Shown in pieces: positions 29,245 to 38,135 of a stretch of DNA of 64,000 nt. The notes under the pieces are model-generated. The model did not search any database. It was not told the origin of the DNA and saw nothing but the letters and a program-made list of their open reading frames with translations. This stretch comes from Alcanivorax sp. DSM 26293 (GTDB taxonomy: Bacteria; Pseudomonadota; Gammaproteobacteria; Pseudomonadales; Alcanivoracaceae): assembly GCF_900107995.1 (NCBI RefSeq), contig NZ_FNUM01000002.1, forward strand, positions 84,283 through 148,282, written 5' to 3'. The translations under genes and the position numbers were made by a program. Every line of letters starts with the position of its first letter. Within the stretch, counting starts at the first letter, position 1.

Positions 29245-31157
29245 GATCCTTTCCTCTGTGTACTGCCGTCGGATACCGAAGAGTCCTGCAGGCGAGCAAC
29301 GGCCAGATGGGCCTCGGCCAACTGGTCGGCCAGTCTTTGCTGGTTGGCGAGCAGAAGCGCAAGGGCGTCGGCTTTCATGCTCTTTTCCAGAGCCTCAAGT
29401 GTGTCTTCGGTAAGACGTTTTATTGTTTCAATTCGCTGGGTTTGCCCGGCCAGTCGCTGGCCCAGGTCGTCCCGTGTGCGCAGGGTGGCATCACGTATTT
29501 GCTGTTGCACAGCAGCGATTCGTTCGCCAAGCACGCTGCTTTCTTCCCGTAATTGGGTAGCAGCTTGCTCCTGTTTTTCCCGTTGTTCTATCGACTGGTG
29601 GGCAATATCCCACAACAACAGGCCGCGAACCTTGCGCAGCCTCAGTGCATTGGCGTGGGTGGAGCCGGGCAGCGTGCCGAACTGGCGAGCCAGGGCATCC
29701 ACTTTTTTCCACATGACAGCCTGTTCCGGGGTGGCCACGTCCGCGGGGTTGCTCATGTCGACGAAGTTGGGAATGGCGGCGGAGACCCGGTCGCTGGCCA
29801 TGGCCAGCTGTTCCTGGCGGCTCATGTGACGGGTCATTTCCCCGCGCACATGGGGCAGATTGCGACTCAGGCGCTGTTGCTGGATTTGGTGGGTTTCCTG
29901 GAGCGCAGGCAAGGCCTGCTGCCAATTTTCTACCATGGTCTTGATCTGGTGGATCTGCCGGTAGTGCTCGAATCGCTGGGCGAAGTCGTTGCTGGAAAAA
30001 AGCTTGTACAGATAGGAAAGCTCACTGCCCTGGGCAAGATCGCCGCTGTTGGCCGGCAGCAGACCGGTCTGGTTGCGATCCTCCGGTAACAAGGCCTCTG
30101 ACCAGCCTGGCTTGGCGATATTATCGATGGCCCGCTGGACATCCTTCAGGGCCTGGCGATATTCGGCGGCGGCATATTGGTAACCAGCCAGCGCCTGGGG
30201 AAGCCCGCCCAGCTCTTCATAGGCGCGCGGGGCAAGCATCAGTGCTTCCTGGACGGACGGGTGGCTGCTGTTGCGCCGAACGGCTTCCAGCCACAGGGGC
30301 AGGGCACGCTTCACCTCGCCGGCCCGGTAGTTTGCCAGGCCCAGAGCCAGCAGGGCATCTTCGGAAAAGGGGCCATCGCTGCGTACCTGACGCAGGTCGG
30401 CGCGGGCGCTTTGCAAGTTGCCTTCGCGTAATGCCGTCAGACCAGCAGCCAGAGCTGCCCGGTCACGCAGGGCGAGCGCCTGATCGGAACTGCCTCCGGC
30501 CTCCAGCAGAGATTTCAGCAAGGCCAGTCCCTGATCGCGATGGCCGCCACGGATCAATGCCACACCCATGTTATAAGTGGCATAGCGGCCTTCGTCCGTG
30601 CTGAGGGGGACCGAGTGCAGGTAATCCAGGGCGCCGGTGAAGTCCTCCTCGGCCATCAGGATATTCGCCAGCATCAGGCGCCGCCGGGCGTCGTCAGCCG
30701 GGTCCAGGCCTTCCACGTTATCACCGTCGAGGATCATGGCGGCTTCTGCCAGATTGCCCTCGCGGTAGTGTAATGCGGCTTTATGAAGCCAGGTTTGCGC
30801 CCGGGTCCGGCTGAGAATGTCCTTTTCCAGTAGCCGGTTGAAGATCACCTCGGCCTTGCCAGGCAGGCCGTAAGTGACATACAGGTCCCCCAGCAGCAGT
30901 TCCGCGTAATCGGTATCCTCGTTGAACAGCGACAGCTCCTGATTGACCAGAAGCTTGTTGATCGCATTGAAATTGGCGTGTCGATAGTAGTCGAACATGA
31001 CCTCGCCAAAGGCCAAATAACGATGTTCTTCCATACCAAGCGGAACGGGGCCTTCGTTGATATCATCGAAAAACTCGACCTTGGCCGCCTGGGCAGGGGA
31101 TAACAGAGTGGCGAAGCACGCCGCGACCAGCCACCGTTTTCGCCGCCGCTGTATCAT
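29241..31157 (-). CDS. Secreted TPR/coiled-coil protein (about 638 residues)
   Basis: Signal peptide (basic IQRRRKRWLVAACFATLL, cleavage near AQAA), then TPR-like units over about residues 60-330 (YAELLLGDLYVTYGLPGKAE, YATYNMGVALIRGGHRDQGL, LLALGLANYRAGEVKRALPL) and a C-terminal third rich in Gln/Glu/Arg heptads that looks coiled-coil (about 500-630). ATG 31157 overlaps the stop of the preceding gene as ATGA and is preferred to a GTG four codons upstream. Second gene of the operon. No enzyme motif; a periplasmic or outer-membrane scaffold is inferred. Confidence 0.82.
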   Translation of the reverse strand: MIQRRRKRWLVAACFATLLSPAQAAKVEFFDDINEGPVPLGMEEHRYLAFGEVMFDYYRHANFNAINKLLVNQELSLFNEDTDYAELLLGDLYVTYGLPGKAEVIFNRLLEKDILSRTRAQTWLHKAALHYREGNLAEAAMILDGDNVEGLDPADDARRRLMLANILMAEEDFTGALDYLHSVPLSTDEGRYATYNMGVALIRGGHRDQGLALLKSLLEAGGSSDQALALRDRAALAAGLTALREGNLQSARADLRQVRSDGPFSEDALLALGLANYRAGEVKRALPLWLEAVRRNSSHPSVQEALMLAPRAYEELGGLPQALAGYQYAAAEYRQALKDVQRAIDNIAKPGWSEALLPEDRNQTGLLPANSGDLAQGSELSYLYKLFSSNDFAQRFEHYRQIHQIKTMVENWQQALPALQETHQIQQQRLSRNLPHVRGEMTRHMSRQEQLAMASDRVSAAIPNFVDMSNPADVATPEQAVMWKKVDALARQFGTLPGSTHANALRLRKVRGLLLWDIAHQSIEQREKQEQAATQLREESSVLGERIAAVQQQIRDATLRTRDDLGQRLAGQTQRIETIKRLTEDTLEALEKSMKADALALLLANQQRLADQLAEAHLAVARLQDSSVSDGSTQRKGS

Positions 31158-31672
31158 TGCTGGTTCCACTCACGGAATTCAAACTTGTGTTGCTGCTTGT
31201 TCAGGTCATCCACCACCTGCATTTCCACCATTTTTTTGCCAGGTCCCTTGGTAAAGGTATAGCTGGTGGTCTTCTGGTAGTCCTTGCCGAGGGGGTCGTA
31301 GCCGGTAATGGTGGCTTCCATCACATGACGACCACTGGCCAGGTTGCCGGTGTAAAGGCGCTGGATGCCCCCTTTGGTGAGGGCTTCGAATTCCTGGTCG
31401 CTGTAGAAATGGTAGCCCACATGCTCGCCATCAATGGTCAGATTGATATCAACCAGGCGAATGGGCGTGCCCACATCCACGGACACGAAGATACTGGTCT
31501 GCGGGCTGGCGTAGAGCAGCTCCTGTTCCAGAAGGGTCAGGTCACGGTTCAGGTCCAGCGCTTCGCTTTTCAACTGGCGGATCTGTTCGGACAGACCGTC
31601 GTCATCAGCGGCGCTGGCGAACGAACACAGGCCGACAAGGAAGGCGCCGCACAGGGGCAAGATTGCTTTCAT
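31154..31672 (-). CDS. Secreted protein with N-terminal coiled coil, function unknown; first gene of the motor operon
   Basis: A 172-residue product with signal peptide (MKAILPLCGAFLVGLCSFASA). After cleavage a short heptad stretch (LSEQIRQLKSEALDLNRDLTLLEQELL) could oligomerise. The rest is beta-rich (TSIFVSVDVGTPIRLVDINL, GRHVMEATITGYD), resembling an immunoglobulin-like or carrier domain, and ends KFEFREWNQQ. I do not recognise the family. It opens the nine-gene minus-strand operon; the 165-base gap before it is shared with a divergent kinase-like gene and should hold both promoters. Confidence 0.78.
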   Translation of the reverse strand: MKAILPLCGAFLVGLCSFASAADDDGLSEQIRQLKSEALDLNRDLTLLEQELLYASPQTSIFVSVDVGTPIRLVDINLTIDGEHVGYHFYSDQEFEALTKGGIQRLYTGNLASGRHVMEATITGYDPLGKDYQKTTSYTFTKGPGKKMVEMQVVDDLNKQQHKFEFREWNQQ

Positions 31673-31810
31673 GGGGTGGCGATCGCTTTATGTTGTTGTT
31701 ATTGGCCGGTAACCCGGCTGGCGTAATGCCTAGTTGTAATCAGAAGAATGGCTTAAATCAAGGGGAACAGTCAGTCATTATTGGCCGTGAGAGCCGATTT
31801 TGGTGGCTTC

Positions 31811-31816
31811 TATAGT
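31811..31816 (+). promoter_or_regulatory. Candidate -10 element for the fructosamine kinase-like gene
   Basis: TATAGT lies 22 bases before ATG 31838 in the divergent gap. No convincing -35 element is seen at the right distance, so this is only a candidate. Confidence 0.25.
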
Positions 31817-31837
31817 CAAAGAGTTGCGTTTATTTTT

Positions 31838-32698
31838 ATGAAATTACCTGTATTGCTGCAACAGGGGCTGAATGAAGCTGGCCTGGAGGGCAACTGGACC
31901 CTGACGCCGATGGCGGGGGGCGATACCGCCCGTAGCGCAATGCTCGAGGACGGAGAGAGCCGTTATTTCGTCAAACAGCATCGCAATCCCCTGTTGCTGG
32001 AGGCGGAAGCCCTCGGCCTGGAGACGCTGGCACCCACCCTGAGAGTTCCCCGGGTGGTGCATTGCCATTCGGCCCCGGAGGGCGGGGTGCTGATTCTTGA
32101 ATACCTGGACATTGCCCCTCTCACGGGCAGTAGCCAGTGGATGGCCGCCGGATCAGCACTGGCCTGTCTGCACCGCACCGAGTGCCCGGCCCTCTATGGC
32201 AATCACCCGGACAACTTTATTGGCGGCAGCGCACAGAGCAATACGAGCCACAGCGACTGGGTGGCCTTTTTTGCCAATGAAAGACTGCTTCCCCAATGGC
32301 AACGGGCGCGGCAACGGGGGTTGCCGACCACGGCGGTTGAACGGACCGGGCAGGTCATTGACCAGCTGCACCGCTGGCTACCTTCCCGGCCACCCTGTGC
32401 CCGGCTCCATGGTGATCTCTGGCAGGGCAACCTGGGTCAGGTTAACGGCGATCCGGTGTTCTACGATCCGGCCTGTTATCATGGCGACCCACAGGTGGAC
32501 CTGGCCATGCTCAATCTGTTTGGTGGAGTGCCTGCAGCGTTTTTTCAGGGCTACCAGTCGGAGTCTGCCACGGTGTTGCAATACCAGGCCTGGCCAGTCT
32601 ATGACCTGTACCATTGGCTGAATCACTACAACCTTTTCGGTGGCCAGTATGCCCGGGCAGTGGATGATACCGCCCGTCGTCTGCTGGCTGCCCGCTGA
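31838..32698 (+). CDS. Fructosamine kinase-family protein (FN3K-like)
   Basis: A 286-residue protein of the fructosamine/ketosamine kinase family, a protein-kinase-like fold that phosphorylates sugars attached to amines so that glycated proteins or small amines can be repaired. Seen: [23 protein letters not shown] (ATP-binding lysine and helix C), [29 protein letters not shown] (catalytic loop HGDLW-GN and metal-binding DP). ATG 31838 aligns with family N-termini; an in-frame TTG at 31781 would add 19 unsupported residues. Substrate cannot be told. Confidence 0.88.
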   Translation: MKLPVLLQQGLNEAGLEGNWTLTPMAGGDTARSAMLEDGESRYFVKQHRNPLLLEAEALGLETLAPTLRVPRVVHCHSAPEGGVLILEYLDIAPLTGSSQWMAAGSALACLHRTECPALYGNHPDNFIGGSAQSNTSHSDWVAFFANERLLPQWQRARQRGLPTTAVERTGQVIDQLHRWLPSRPPCARLHGDLWQGNLGQVNGDPVFYDPACYHGDPQVDLAMLNLFGGVPAAFFQGYQSESATVLQYQAWPVYDLYHWLNHYNLFGGQYARAVDDTARRLLAAR

Positions 32699-32709
32699 CG
32701 GGAAAACCG

Positions 32710-33825
32710 ATGCATATCGTTGCCGATGCCAATATGCCCGGGCTGGAGCCCTTCGCTGCCATGGGGACCGTGACACGGGTGGAGGGGCGCAACCTGACCC
32801 GGCAGCAACTGGCGGACGCGGACGTCTTGTTGGTCCGCTCGGTGACCCGGGTGGATGCGGCGTTACTGGCAGGGTCCCGGGTCCGCTTTGTGGGCTCGGC
32901 AACCATTGGCACCGACCATGTGGACCTGACCTATCTGCAACAGCAGGGCATTCGTTTTGCGCATGCGCCGGGCTGTAACGCCCGGGCAGTGGCCGAGTAT
33001 GTGCTGCAGGCGGTGCTGTTGCTTTGTCTGGCAGGCAACCGGTCACCCCGTGGCGCTTCGGTGGCAGTGGTGGGGTTGGGAAATGTGGGGCACCGGGTGG
33101 CGGACTGGCTGGCTGATCTGGGGATGCAGGTGCGTGCCTGTGACCCGCCGCTGGCAGAACAGGGCTACAGCGGCCCTTATCGTCTCGAATCCCTGGATGC
33201 CATACTCGATGCGGACCTGATTACCTTGCATGTGCCGCTGACAGACCGGGGTGACCATGCTACCCGGCATTTGCTGGATGCGGATCGGCTGGCGCGGTTA
33301 TCAGCATCACAGATGTTGATCAACACCTGTCGGGGGCCCGTGATTGATAATCAGGCCCTGCTGGCAAGCCTGCAGGCGGGCCAGGGCCCGGCCACGATTC
33401 TGGATGTCTGGGAAAGTGAACCCCGGGTGCCGCCTTCGCTGTTTGAGCAGGTTCTGCTCGGCTCTCCGCATATTGCCGGATACAGCGCCGAGGGCAAGCT
33501 CAAGGGGTCCCAGATGCTTTATCTGGCGTTCTGTGACTGGCTGGGTGTGACGGCTGCCCCCGCTCCCCAGGCAGCAAGGAATGGCATTATCCGCCAGGCG
33601 GTGGCAAACGAAGAGGATTTGCTCAGGGTATTGCAGGTGGCATACCGGTTAGCAGTGGACCACCAGGCGCTGGGAAACAGCCTTGGTGCCGCGGAGCCGG
33701 CTACGGCCTTTGACCGGCTGCGCAAGGAATACCCGGTGCGCCACGAGCTTCATGACTGGTGCCACCAGGGTGAAATCGCCGCGCCCTGGCAACGGATCAT
33801 GCGCCGGCTTTTTGCCCGGGATTGA
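32710..33825 (+). CDS. pdxB: Erythronate-4-phosphate dehydrogenase
   Basis: Second step of the DXP-dependent pyridoxal phosphate pathway: oxidises 4-phosphoerythronate. The 371-residue protein starts [10 protein letters not shown] and has the D-2-hydroxyacid dehydrogenase fold: NAD motif [19 protein letters not shown], catalytic residues in [11 protein letters not shown] and [16 protein letters not shown], and the PdxB-specific C-terminal dimerisation domain (about residues 290-371). It starts 11 bases after the kinase-like gene, so the two may be cotranscribed. Its 3' end overlaps a small convergent gene. Confidence 0.96.
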   Translation: MHIVADANMPGLEPFAAMGTVTRVEGRNLTRQQLADADVLLVRSVTRVDAALLAGSRVRFVGSATIGTDHVDLTYLQQQGIRFAHAPGCNARAVAEYVLQAVLLLCLAGNRSPRGASVAVVGLGNVGHRVADWLADLGMQVRACDPPLAEQGYSGPYRLESLDAILDADLITLHVPLTDRGDHATRHLLDADRLARLSASQMLINTCRGPVIDNQALLASLQAGQGPATILDVWESEPRVPPSLFEQVLLGSPHIAGYSAEGKLKGSQMLYLAFCDWLGVTAAPAPQAARNGIIRQAVANEEDLLRVLQVAYRLAVDHQALGNSLGAAEPATAFDRLRKEYPVRHELHDWCHQGEIAAPWQRIMRRLFARD

Positions 33826-33973
33826 GTGAACGGGCAGGGGGCTGCCAGCTCTTTTCCAGGCGCTGGAACGCCTGCTGGATCATCGCTTCGGTAATGGGAA
33901 TTTCCCGGCCCTGCTCATCAATGATGGCTCCACCGTGGAAAGGATTGCCGGGTTGCTGGCTGTCGAGATTCAT
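33797..33973 (-). CDS. Small conserved protein, resembles the PA1571 family
   Basis: A 58-residue protein, [20 protein letters not shown] onward, with [20 protein letters not shown]. This pattern (NPF-GGA-IDE-GREVPITE-MIQQA---LE--W) I recall from small conserved pseudomonad proteins of unknown function. ATG 33973 has AGGGA eight bases before it and is preferred to an ATG eight codons earlier. It runs towards pdxB and their 3' ends overlap by 29 bases. Function unknown. Confidence 0.6.
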   Translation of the reverse strand: MNLDSQQPGNPFHGGAIIDEQGREIPITEAMIQQAFQRLEKSWQPPARSLNPGQKAGA

Positions 33974-34070
33974 GGCTGCATCCCTGTAAATATGCATGAT
34001 TAAGTTGTTTATTTAGGCGCTGGTCCCCGTGGACAGCAATGCCATTTTTGTATCTGGATATGACCGCTTT

Positions 34071-35213
34071 ATGAAAGTCGACCAAAGTCTCTGCCTCGGT
34101 GTTCTGGTCAACCCCTACGCGGGCCTGGGAGGCAGCGTCGCCCTCAAGGGCAGTGATGGTGAGGCAACCCGCGAAGAAGCCCTGCGACGGGGTGCCGAGC
34201 CGCAGGCGCCCGCCAGAATGAGCCGTGCACTCAAGGCCCTGTCCGCTGCCCGAAACCTGACGGTGCTCACCTGGGCCGGCGAGATGGGCGAGGCAAGCTG
34301 CCGCGAAGCCGGATTGCCCTGTCAGGTCATCGGTGAGTCCGCCATGCCCAGCGGTCCCCAGGACACCCGCCGGGCTGCAGAAGCGCTGAAAAACGCCGGG
34401 GCGGAGCTGATCCTGTTCGCCGGCGGGGATGGTACTGCCCGGGATCTGGTGGATGCGGTGGGACAGGGAACCCCGGTGTTGGGGGTACCTGCCGGCTGCA
34501 AGATGCACTCTGCGGTTTACGCCATCAATCCGGAAGCGGCAGGCAGCCTGCTGACAGAACTGGCCAGCGGCGAACTGGTGGGTTTGCAACTGGCAGAAGT
34601 ACGGGATATCGATGAGGACGCTTTCCGCGAGGGAGTTGTCCGTGCCCGTCATTATGGCGAGCTACAGGTTCCTGCCGAGGCCCGTTACCTGCAGCAGGTC
34701 AAGTGCGGTGGCCGGGAAGTGGAAGACCTGGTGGTGACGGAAGTGGCGGCCTGGATGGCGGATAACCTGGAAGACGACACCTATTACCTGATGGGCTCCG
34801 GTTCCACCGTGGCGCTGGTCATGGAGCAACTGGGTCTGGAAAACACCCTGCTGGGGGTGGATCTGGTCTATAACCACGAAGTGGTCGGTCGGGATCTGGG
34901 TGCCAGGGCCCTGCTGGAGGAAATCGGCGATGCCCCGGCCCGGGCGGTTATTACCGTGATCGGCGGCCAGGGGCATCTGTTCGGCCGTGGCAACCAGCAA
35001 TTCAGTCCGGCGCTCATTCGGCGCCTGGGCAAGGACAATATCCAGATACTGGCAACCCGCACCAAACTGAAGACGCTGGCAGGGCGACCATTGGTGGTGG
35101 ATACCGGCGATGCAGAGCTCGACCGGGAGTTGTGTGGGCTGTGGCCGGTGACGACCGGCTATGAAGATCAGGTGTTGTATCGGGTGAGTACAGAGGCAGT
35201 TAACAGTGAATAG
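34071..35213 (+). CDS. ATP-NAD kinase-family protein (COG3199-like)
   Basis: A 380-residue protein related to NAD kinase and diacylglycerol kinase folds. The N-terminus LGVLVNPYAGLGGSVALKG and the GGDGT motif in LILFAGGDGTARDLVDAV are diagnostic; PAGCKMHSAVYAINPEAAG follows. True NAD kinase is shorter (about 300), and this subgroup has no established substrate. ATG 34071 is chosen because it gives the usual N-terminus; GTG 34029 is in frame. Its last codons and stop lie inside the AGTTAAC/AGTGAAT heptad repeat that follows. Confidence 0.85.
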   Translation: MKVDQSLCLGVLVNPYAGLGGSVALKGSDGEATREEALRRGAEPQAPARMSRALKALSAARNLTVLTWAGEMGEASCREAGLPCQVIGESAMPSGPQDTRRAAEALKNAGAELILFAGGDGTARDLVDAVGQGTPVLGVPAGCKMHSAVYAINPEAAGSLLTELASGELVGLQLAEVRDIDEDAFREGVVRARHYGELQVPAEARYLQQVKCGGREVEDLVVTEVAAWMADNLEDDTYYLMGSGSTVALVMEQLGLENTLLGVDLVYNHEVVGRDLGARALLEEIGDAPARAVITVIGGQGHLFGRGNQQFSPALIRRLGKDNIQILATRTKLKTLAGRPLVVDTGDAELDRELCGLWPVTTGYEDQVLYRVSTEAVNSE

Positions 35214-35359
35214 TTAACAGTGAACAGCGTCGCGGAAGAGGTTGTCATGCTTTGGAATGCAAGAGGCCGCGCCCAAACCATGGGCGCGGCCTCTTGCGTC
35301 TCAGGAGCTAAGTGCGCTGATCGCGCACTGTTAACTATTCACTATTAACTGTTCACTAT
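35199..35359. repeat. Heptad-repeat inverted element, family C, enclosing a long hairpin
   Basis: Left arm 35199-35227 steps through AGTTAAC, AGTGAAT, AGTTAAC, AGTGAAC. Right arm 35325-35359, read on the minus strand, steps AGTGAAC, AGTTAAT, AGTGAAT, AGTTAAC. An 18-base core of the arms (35205-35222 and 35326-35343) is an exact inverted repeat. The region between holds the hairpin at 35260-35296. The left arm begins inside the coding region of the ATP-NAD-kinase-like gene, and the right arm ends next to the htpX stop. Confidence 0.85.
35260..35296. terminator. Long GC-rich hairpin between convergent genes
   Basis: A 16-base perfect stem (CAAGAGGCCGCGCCCA with TGGGCGCGGCCTCTTG) and a five-base loop. 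No T-run follows, so it is a terminator-like structure that may act for both the ATP-NAD-kinase-like gene and htpX. Confidence 0.6.
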
Positions 35360-35361
35360 CC

Positions 35362-36258
35362 TCAGCCGTGCCGCTTCTCCTGCAGGGCGGCAATCCGATC
35401 ATCCAGCGGCGGGTGAGAAGCAAACAACGCTTTCAGGCCCTTGGCGAGGCCGGAGTTGATACCGAAGGCAACCAGGGTGTCGGGCATCTGGTTGGGCATC
35501 TGGGATTCCGCCTTCAGCCGTTGCAGGGCCGAGATCATGTCGCGGCGGTCTGCCAGCTGGGCGCCGGCCACATCGGCCCGGTATTCCCGGAAGCGCGAGA
35601 ACCACATGACAATGGCGCTGGCAGCGATACCGAAGATGATCTCCGCCACGATCACCACAATGAAGTAACCGAAGCCCAGGCCACCACCGCCGTCACGGCG
35701 CATGAAACTGTCCACCACATAGCCCACCACGCGGGCGGCAAAGATAACGAAGGTGTTCACCACGCCTTGTACCAGGCTCAGGGTAACCATGTCGCCATTG
35801 GCCACATGGCCGATTTCATGGGCCAATACCGCGCGCACTTCTTCCGGACGGAAGCGGGACAGCAGCCCCTGGGAAACCGCTACCAGGGCGTCATTCTTGT
35901 TCCACCCGGTGGCAAAGGCATTGGATTGCTGCGCCGGGAAAATCCCCACTTCCGGCATTTTGATGCCAGCCTTGTCAGACAGCTCTTTGACGGTCTGCAA
36001 CAGCCAGCGCTCCGCGTCATTGCCGGGTTGCTCGATGATCTTCACCCGCGCAGACCATTTGGCCATGGGCTTGGAGATCAACAGGGAAATCAGCGAGCCG
36101 GCAAAACCGAATACGGCACTGAAAATCAGCAGGCTGGTCAGGTCCAGCCCGGAACCGCTGGCGGCAAAATAGGAATTCACCCCGAGCAGGCTCAGAGTAA
36201 TGCTGGCGACCACAATCACCGCCAGGTTAGTCAGCAGATAAAGCGCTATGCGCATCAT
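35362..36258 (-). CDS. htpX: Membrane zinc metalloprotease HtpX
   Basis: HtpX is an M48 inner-membrane protease that degrades damaged membrane proteins together with FtsH. The 298-residue protein begins [14 protein letters not shown], has two N-terminal and two central membrane segments, and the zinc site HEIGH (first His about 147) with the third ligand in [12 protein letters not shown]. The C-terminal [13 protein letters not shown] is typical. ATG 36258 matches known HtpX starts; the reading frame is open further upstream but without support. Stress (Cpx-type) regulation is known in E. coli; no such site was recognised here. Confidence 0.96.
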   Translation of the reverse strand: MMRIALYLLTNLAVIVVASITLSLLGVNSYFAASGSGLDLTSLLIFSAVFGFAGSLISLLISKPMAKWSARVKIIEQPGNDAERWLLQTVKELSDKAGIKMPEVGIFPAQQSNAFATGWNKNDALVAVSQGLLSRFRPEEVRAVLAHEIGHVANGDMVTLSLVQGVVNTFVIFAARVVGYVVDSFMRRDGGGGLGFGYFIVVIVAEIIFGIAASAIVMWFSRFREYRADVAGAQLADRRDMISALQRLKAESQMPNQMPDTLVAFGINSGLAKGLKALFASHPPLDDRIAALQEKRHG

Positions 36259-36322
36259 CGTCGGTTGTCTCCACGTCTTATCGGAACACTTGATTATGGG
36301 GGCGAAGGCCGTGAAGGCAAGG

Positions 36323-36328
36323 TATACT
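36323..36328 (+). promoter_or_regulatory. Candidate -10 element for the methyltransferase gene
   Basis: TATACT lies 38 bases before ATG 36367 in the gap divergent from htpX. A matching -35 element is weak. Confidence 0.3.
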
Positions 36329-36366
36329 GCGCGGCAAACGTACCCGCCACATGCTCTCCCGGTCCT

Positions 36367-37299
36367 ATGCATTCCTCCCAATTGTCAGACCTGCTTGCCC
36401 CGTATCTGGTTCCCCCCTCGCAGCCTCGCCATCGTCTTTTTCACGGCCGGGGGAAAACCGTACCCGCCCTGGAGTGGCTAACCGTCGATTGCTTTGCGCC
36501 GGTACTGGTCGCCACGGTATTCCGGTCCCAGGACGAGACCACCTTGCAGGAGCTGGAAAACTGCCTGACCGCAAGGCTGAACGACCTGGGTTGTGACACC
36601 CTGGTGATTCAGCATCGCTATGACGGCAAAGCCGACAATGTGCTGGTATGTGGTGAGCTGCCGGAGTCGCCCCTGGCGAAAGAGGATGGACTGGTCTACA
36701 AGCTGGATTTCCAGCGCGGACAGAATCTGGGTTTCTTTGCCGATATGGCGCAAGGGCGGCGCTGGATTCGTGAGCGCGCCGAGGGCAAGAAAGTCCTCAA
36801 CCTATTCAGCTTTACCTGCAGTTTTTCCGTGGCGGCCCTGGCCGGTGGTGCGGAATCGGTGGTGAATATTGATCTTTCCGATCCGGCGCTCAGGCTGGGG
36901 CAGCAGAACCACGGACTTAACGGGTTCGAGAATGCCAGGGTGCATTACCTGCCACACAACATTTTCCGTAGCTGGAAAAAACTCCACAGCTTGGGCCGTT
37001 ACGACATTATCGTGATCGATCCACCCAGCGCCCAAAAAGGCAGTTTCATGGTCGAAAAAGACTATGCCAGGGTGTTGAAGAAGCTGCACAAACTGCTCGC
37101 TCCCGAAGCGGAAATTCTCGCCTGTGTGAATGCGCCGTGGCTGGATTATGGCTGGCTTGAAGCCTGTGTGGAGCAGAATCTGCCGGGAGCAGAGCGGGTA
37201 GGGCGTTTACCGGGGGCTCCGGGATTTGACGAAGCGGGGGAACCAGCCTTGAAGACGGTGCATTATCACTACCGGCGACCGGCAGAGCTCGATAGCTGA
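36367..37299 (+). CDS. Class I SAM-dependent methyltransferase, RlmI/RlmK-like
   Basis: A 310-residue protein whose C-terminal two thirds are a Rossmann-fold methyltransferase: [20 protein letters not shown] (SAM site), [20 protein letters not shown], and the catalytic-type motif [14 protein letters not shown] (like NPP/DPP in RNA base methyltransferases). It resembles the 23S rRNA methyltransferases RlmI and the C-terminal half of RlmL, but lacks the N-terminal PUA domain of RlmI, so the exact RNA target is open. ATG 36367 is the start that avoids overlap with htpX on the other strand. Confidence 0.85.
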   Translation: MHSSQLSDLLAPYLVPPSQPRHRLFHGRGKTVPALEWLTVDCFAPVLVATVFRSQDETTLQELENCLTARLNDLGCDTLVIQHRYDGKADNVLVCGELPESPLAKEDGLVYKLDFQRGQNLGFFADMAQGRRWIRERAEGKKVLNLFSFTCSFSVAALAGGAESVVNIDLSDPALRLGQQNHGLNGFENARVHYLPHNIFRSWKKLHSLGRYDIIVIDPPSAQKGSFMVEKDYARVLKKLHKLLAPEAEILACVNAPWLDYGWLEACVEQNLPGAERVGRLPGAPGFDEAGEPALKTVHYHYRRPAELDS

Positions 37300-37334
37300 G
37301 ACGGATCGCTGGCTCCTGCATTTGCAACAGCTAC

Positions 37335-37417
37335 CGTAGGGTGCACTGAGCCTAAGGCGAACTGCACCGATCCGGCGTTTGATGGTGCAGTTCGCCTTAG
37401 GCTCAGTGCACCCTACG
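37335..37417. repeat. Perfect palindrome (copy 2), opposite orientation
   Basis: Arms 37335-37368 and 37384-37417 are exact reverse complements (34 bases), starting CGTAGGGTGCACTGAGCCTA. The 15-base spacer GATCCGGCGTTTGAT is the reverse complement of the copy-1 spacer with one change. Compared with copy 1 (22246-22322) the arms read CCTAAGG instead of CCTCAGG, and the opposite arm carries the matching change, so pairing is kept. It lies between the convergent methyltransferase and the unknown gene at 37437. Confidence 0.92.
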
Positions 37418-37436
37418 CATAGGCAACGGGCGGGGC

Positions 37437-37952
37437 TTAAAAGCCGTCTTCGGTGGCGAAGGGCGGGTTGTCTTCCGGCTTCAGCAGATCGGCGAACTCT
37501 TCGGCCTGAACCGGTTCCGGCTGCCGTGACAGCAGATAGCGGACCACCGCTGTGGTTCGCACCGAATCCCGGGCACGAATGGCTTGCAGGAACTGTTCGG
37601 CCAGTGTCGCCTTTTCGTGCTTTACGGTGGCGGGCAAAGATGGATCGGGTTGGTCGAAACGCAACTGGCTGATGGCGGTCAACACTACGAAAGCCTTGTT
37701 GGTCAGTATCGCCTGCTCAATCCCTTCCTGAAAGATGGTCGCCTCATAGCGAAGCCAACCTTCTTCAGCCAGCCACAACATGGCGCCCAGGCAAGCCATG
37801 TGTCGGCTGCTGTGCAGCCCCACATCGTCCACTTCCGTCGGCCCGATAATATCTTCCACATACAACGCCCCGGGGCGCGGGAAGCTCGTATACGCCTGCA
37901 TGAGAATGCGGGCAACATCATGGCTGAAGTCGTCGATGTGCAGGTGTGACAT
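37437..37952 (-). CDS. Conserved-looking protein of unknown function
   Basis: A 171-residue soluble protein, MSHLHIDDFSHDVARILMQA onward. It is mainly helical; the middle (MLWLAEEGWLRYEATIFQEG) could be a winged-helix-like segment, but this is weak. No signal peptide, membrane segment or catalytic motif seen. ATG 37952 with GGAAG nine bases before it is preferred; the frame is open for 33 more codons upstream. It lies alone between a palindromic repeat and the alaA 3' region. Confidence 0.65.
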   Translation of the reverse strand: MSHLHIDDFSHDVARILMQAYTSFPRPGALYVEDIIGPTEVDDVGLHSSRHMACLGAMLWLAEEGWLRYEATIFQEGIEQAILTNKAFVVLTAISQLRFDQPDPSLPATVKHEKATLAEQFLQAIRARDSVRTTAVVRYLLSRQPEPVQAEEFADLLKPEDNPPFATEDGF

Positions 37953-38063
37953 GTTCAATGCTTCCAGGCAACTGCAGGTGTATCGCTGGCGGTGTGATAA
38001 CGAGAGTTTCGCGTTGTGAGCAGCGGGTTTAGAAAGTCCAAACCTGAACAAATGGGAGCTTGA

Positions 38064-38126
38064 TTTTCGCTTCTCGAAACTCGCACCTCGTTACTGGATT
38101 ATCGCGCCGCGAGCGACGCTCCTACA
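38064..38126. repeat. Tandem partial repeats: one family-B heptad arm and half of a GTAGGAGCG element
   Basis: 38064-38094, read on the minus strand, gives GTAACGA, GGTGCGA, GTTTCGA, GAAGCGA, the family B heptad seen at 4996 and 46511, here as one arm only. 38101-38126 (ATCGCGCCGCGAGCGACGCT then CCTAC) is one arm of the palindrome found complete at 53734-53800. Both lie just downstream of alaA, followed by a T-rich stretch. Confidence 0.75.
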
Positions 38127-38135
38127 GGCGTTTTT

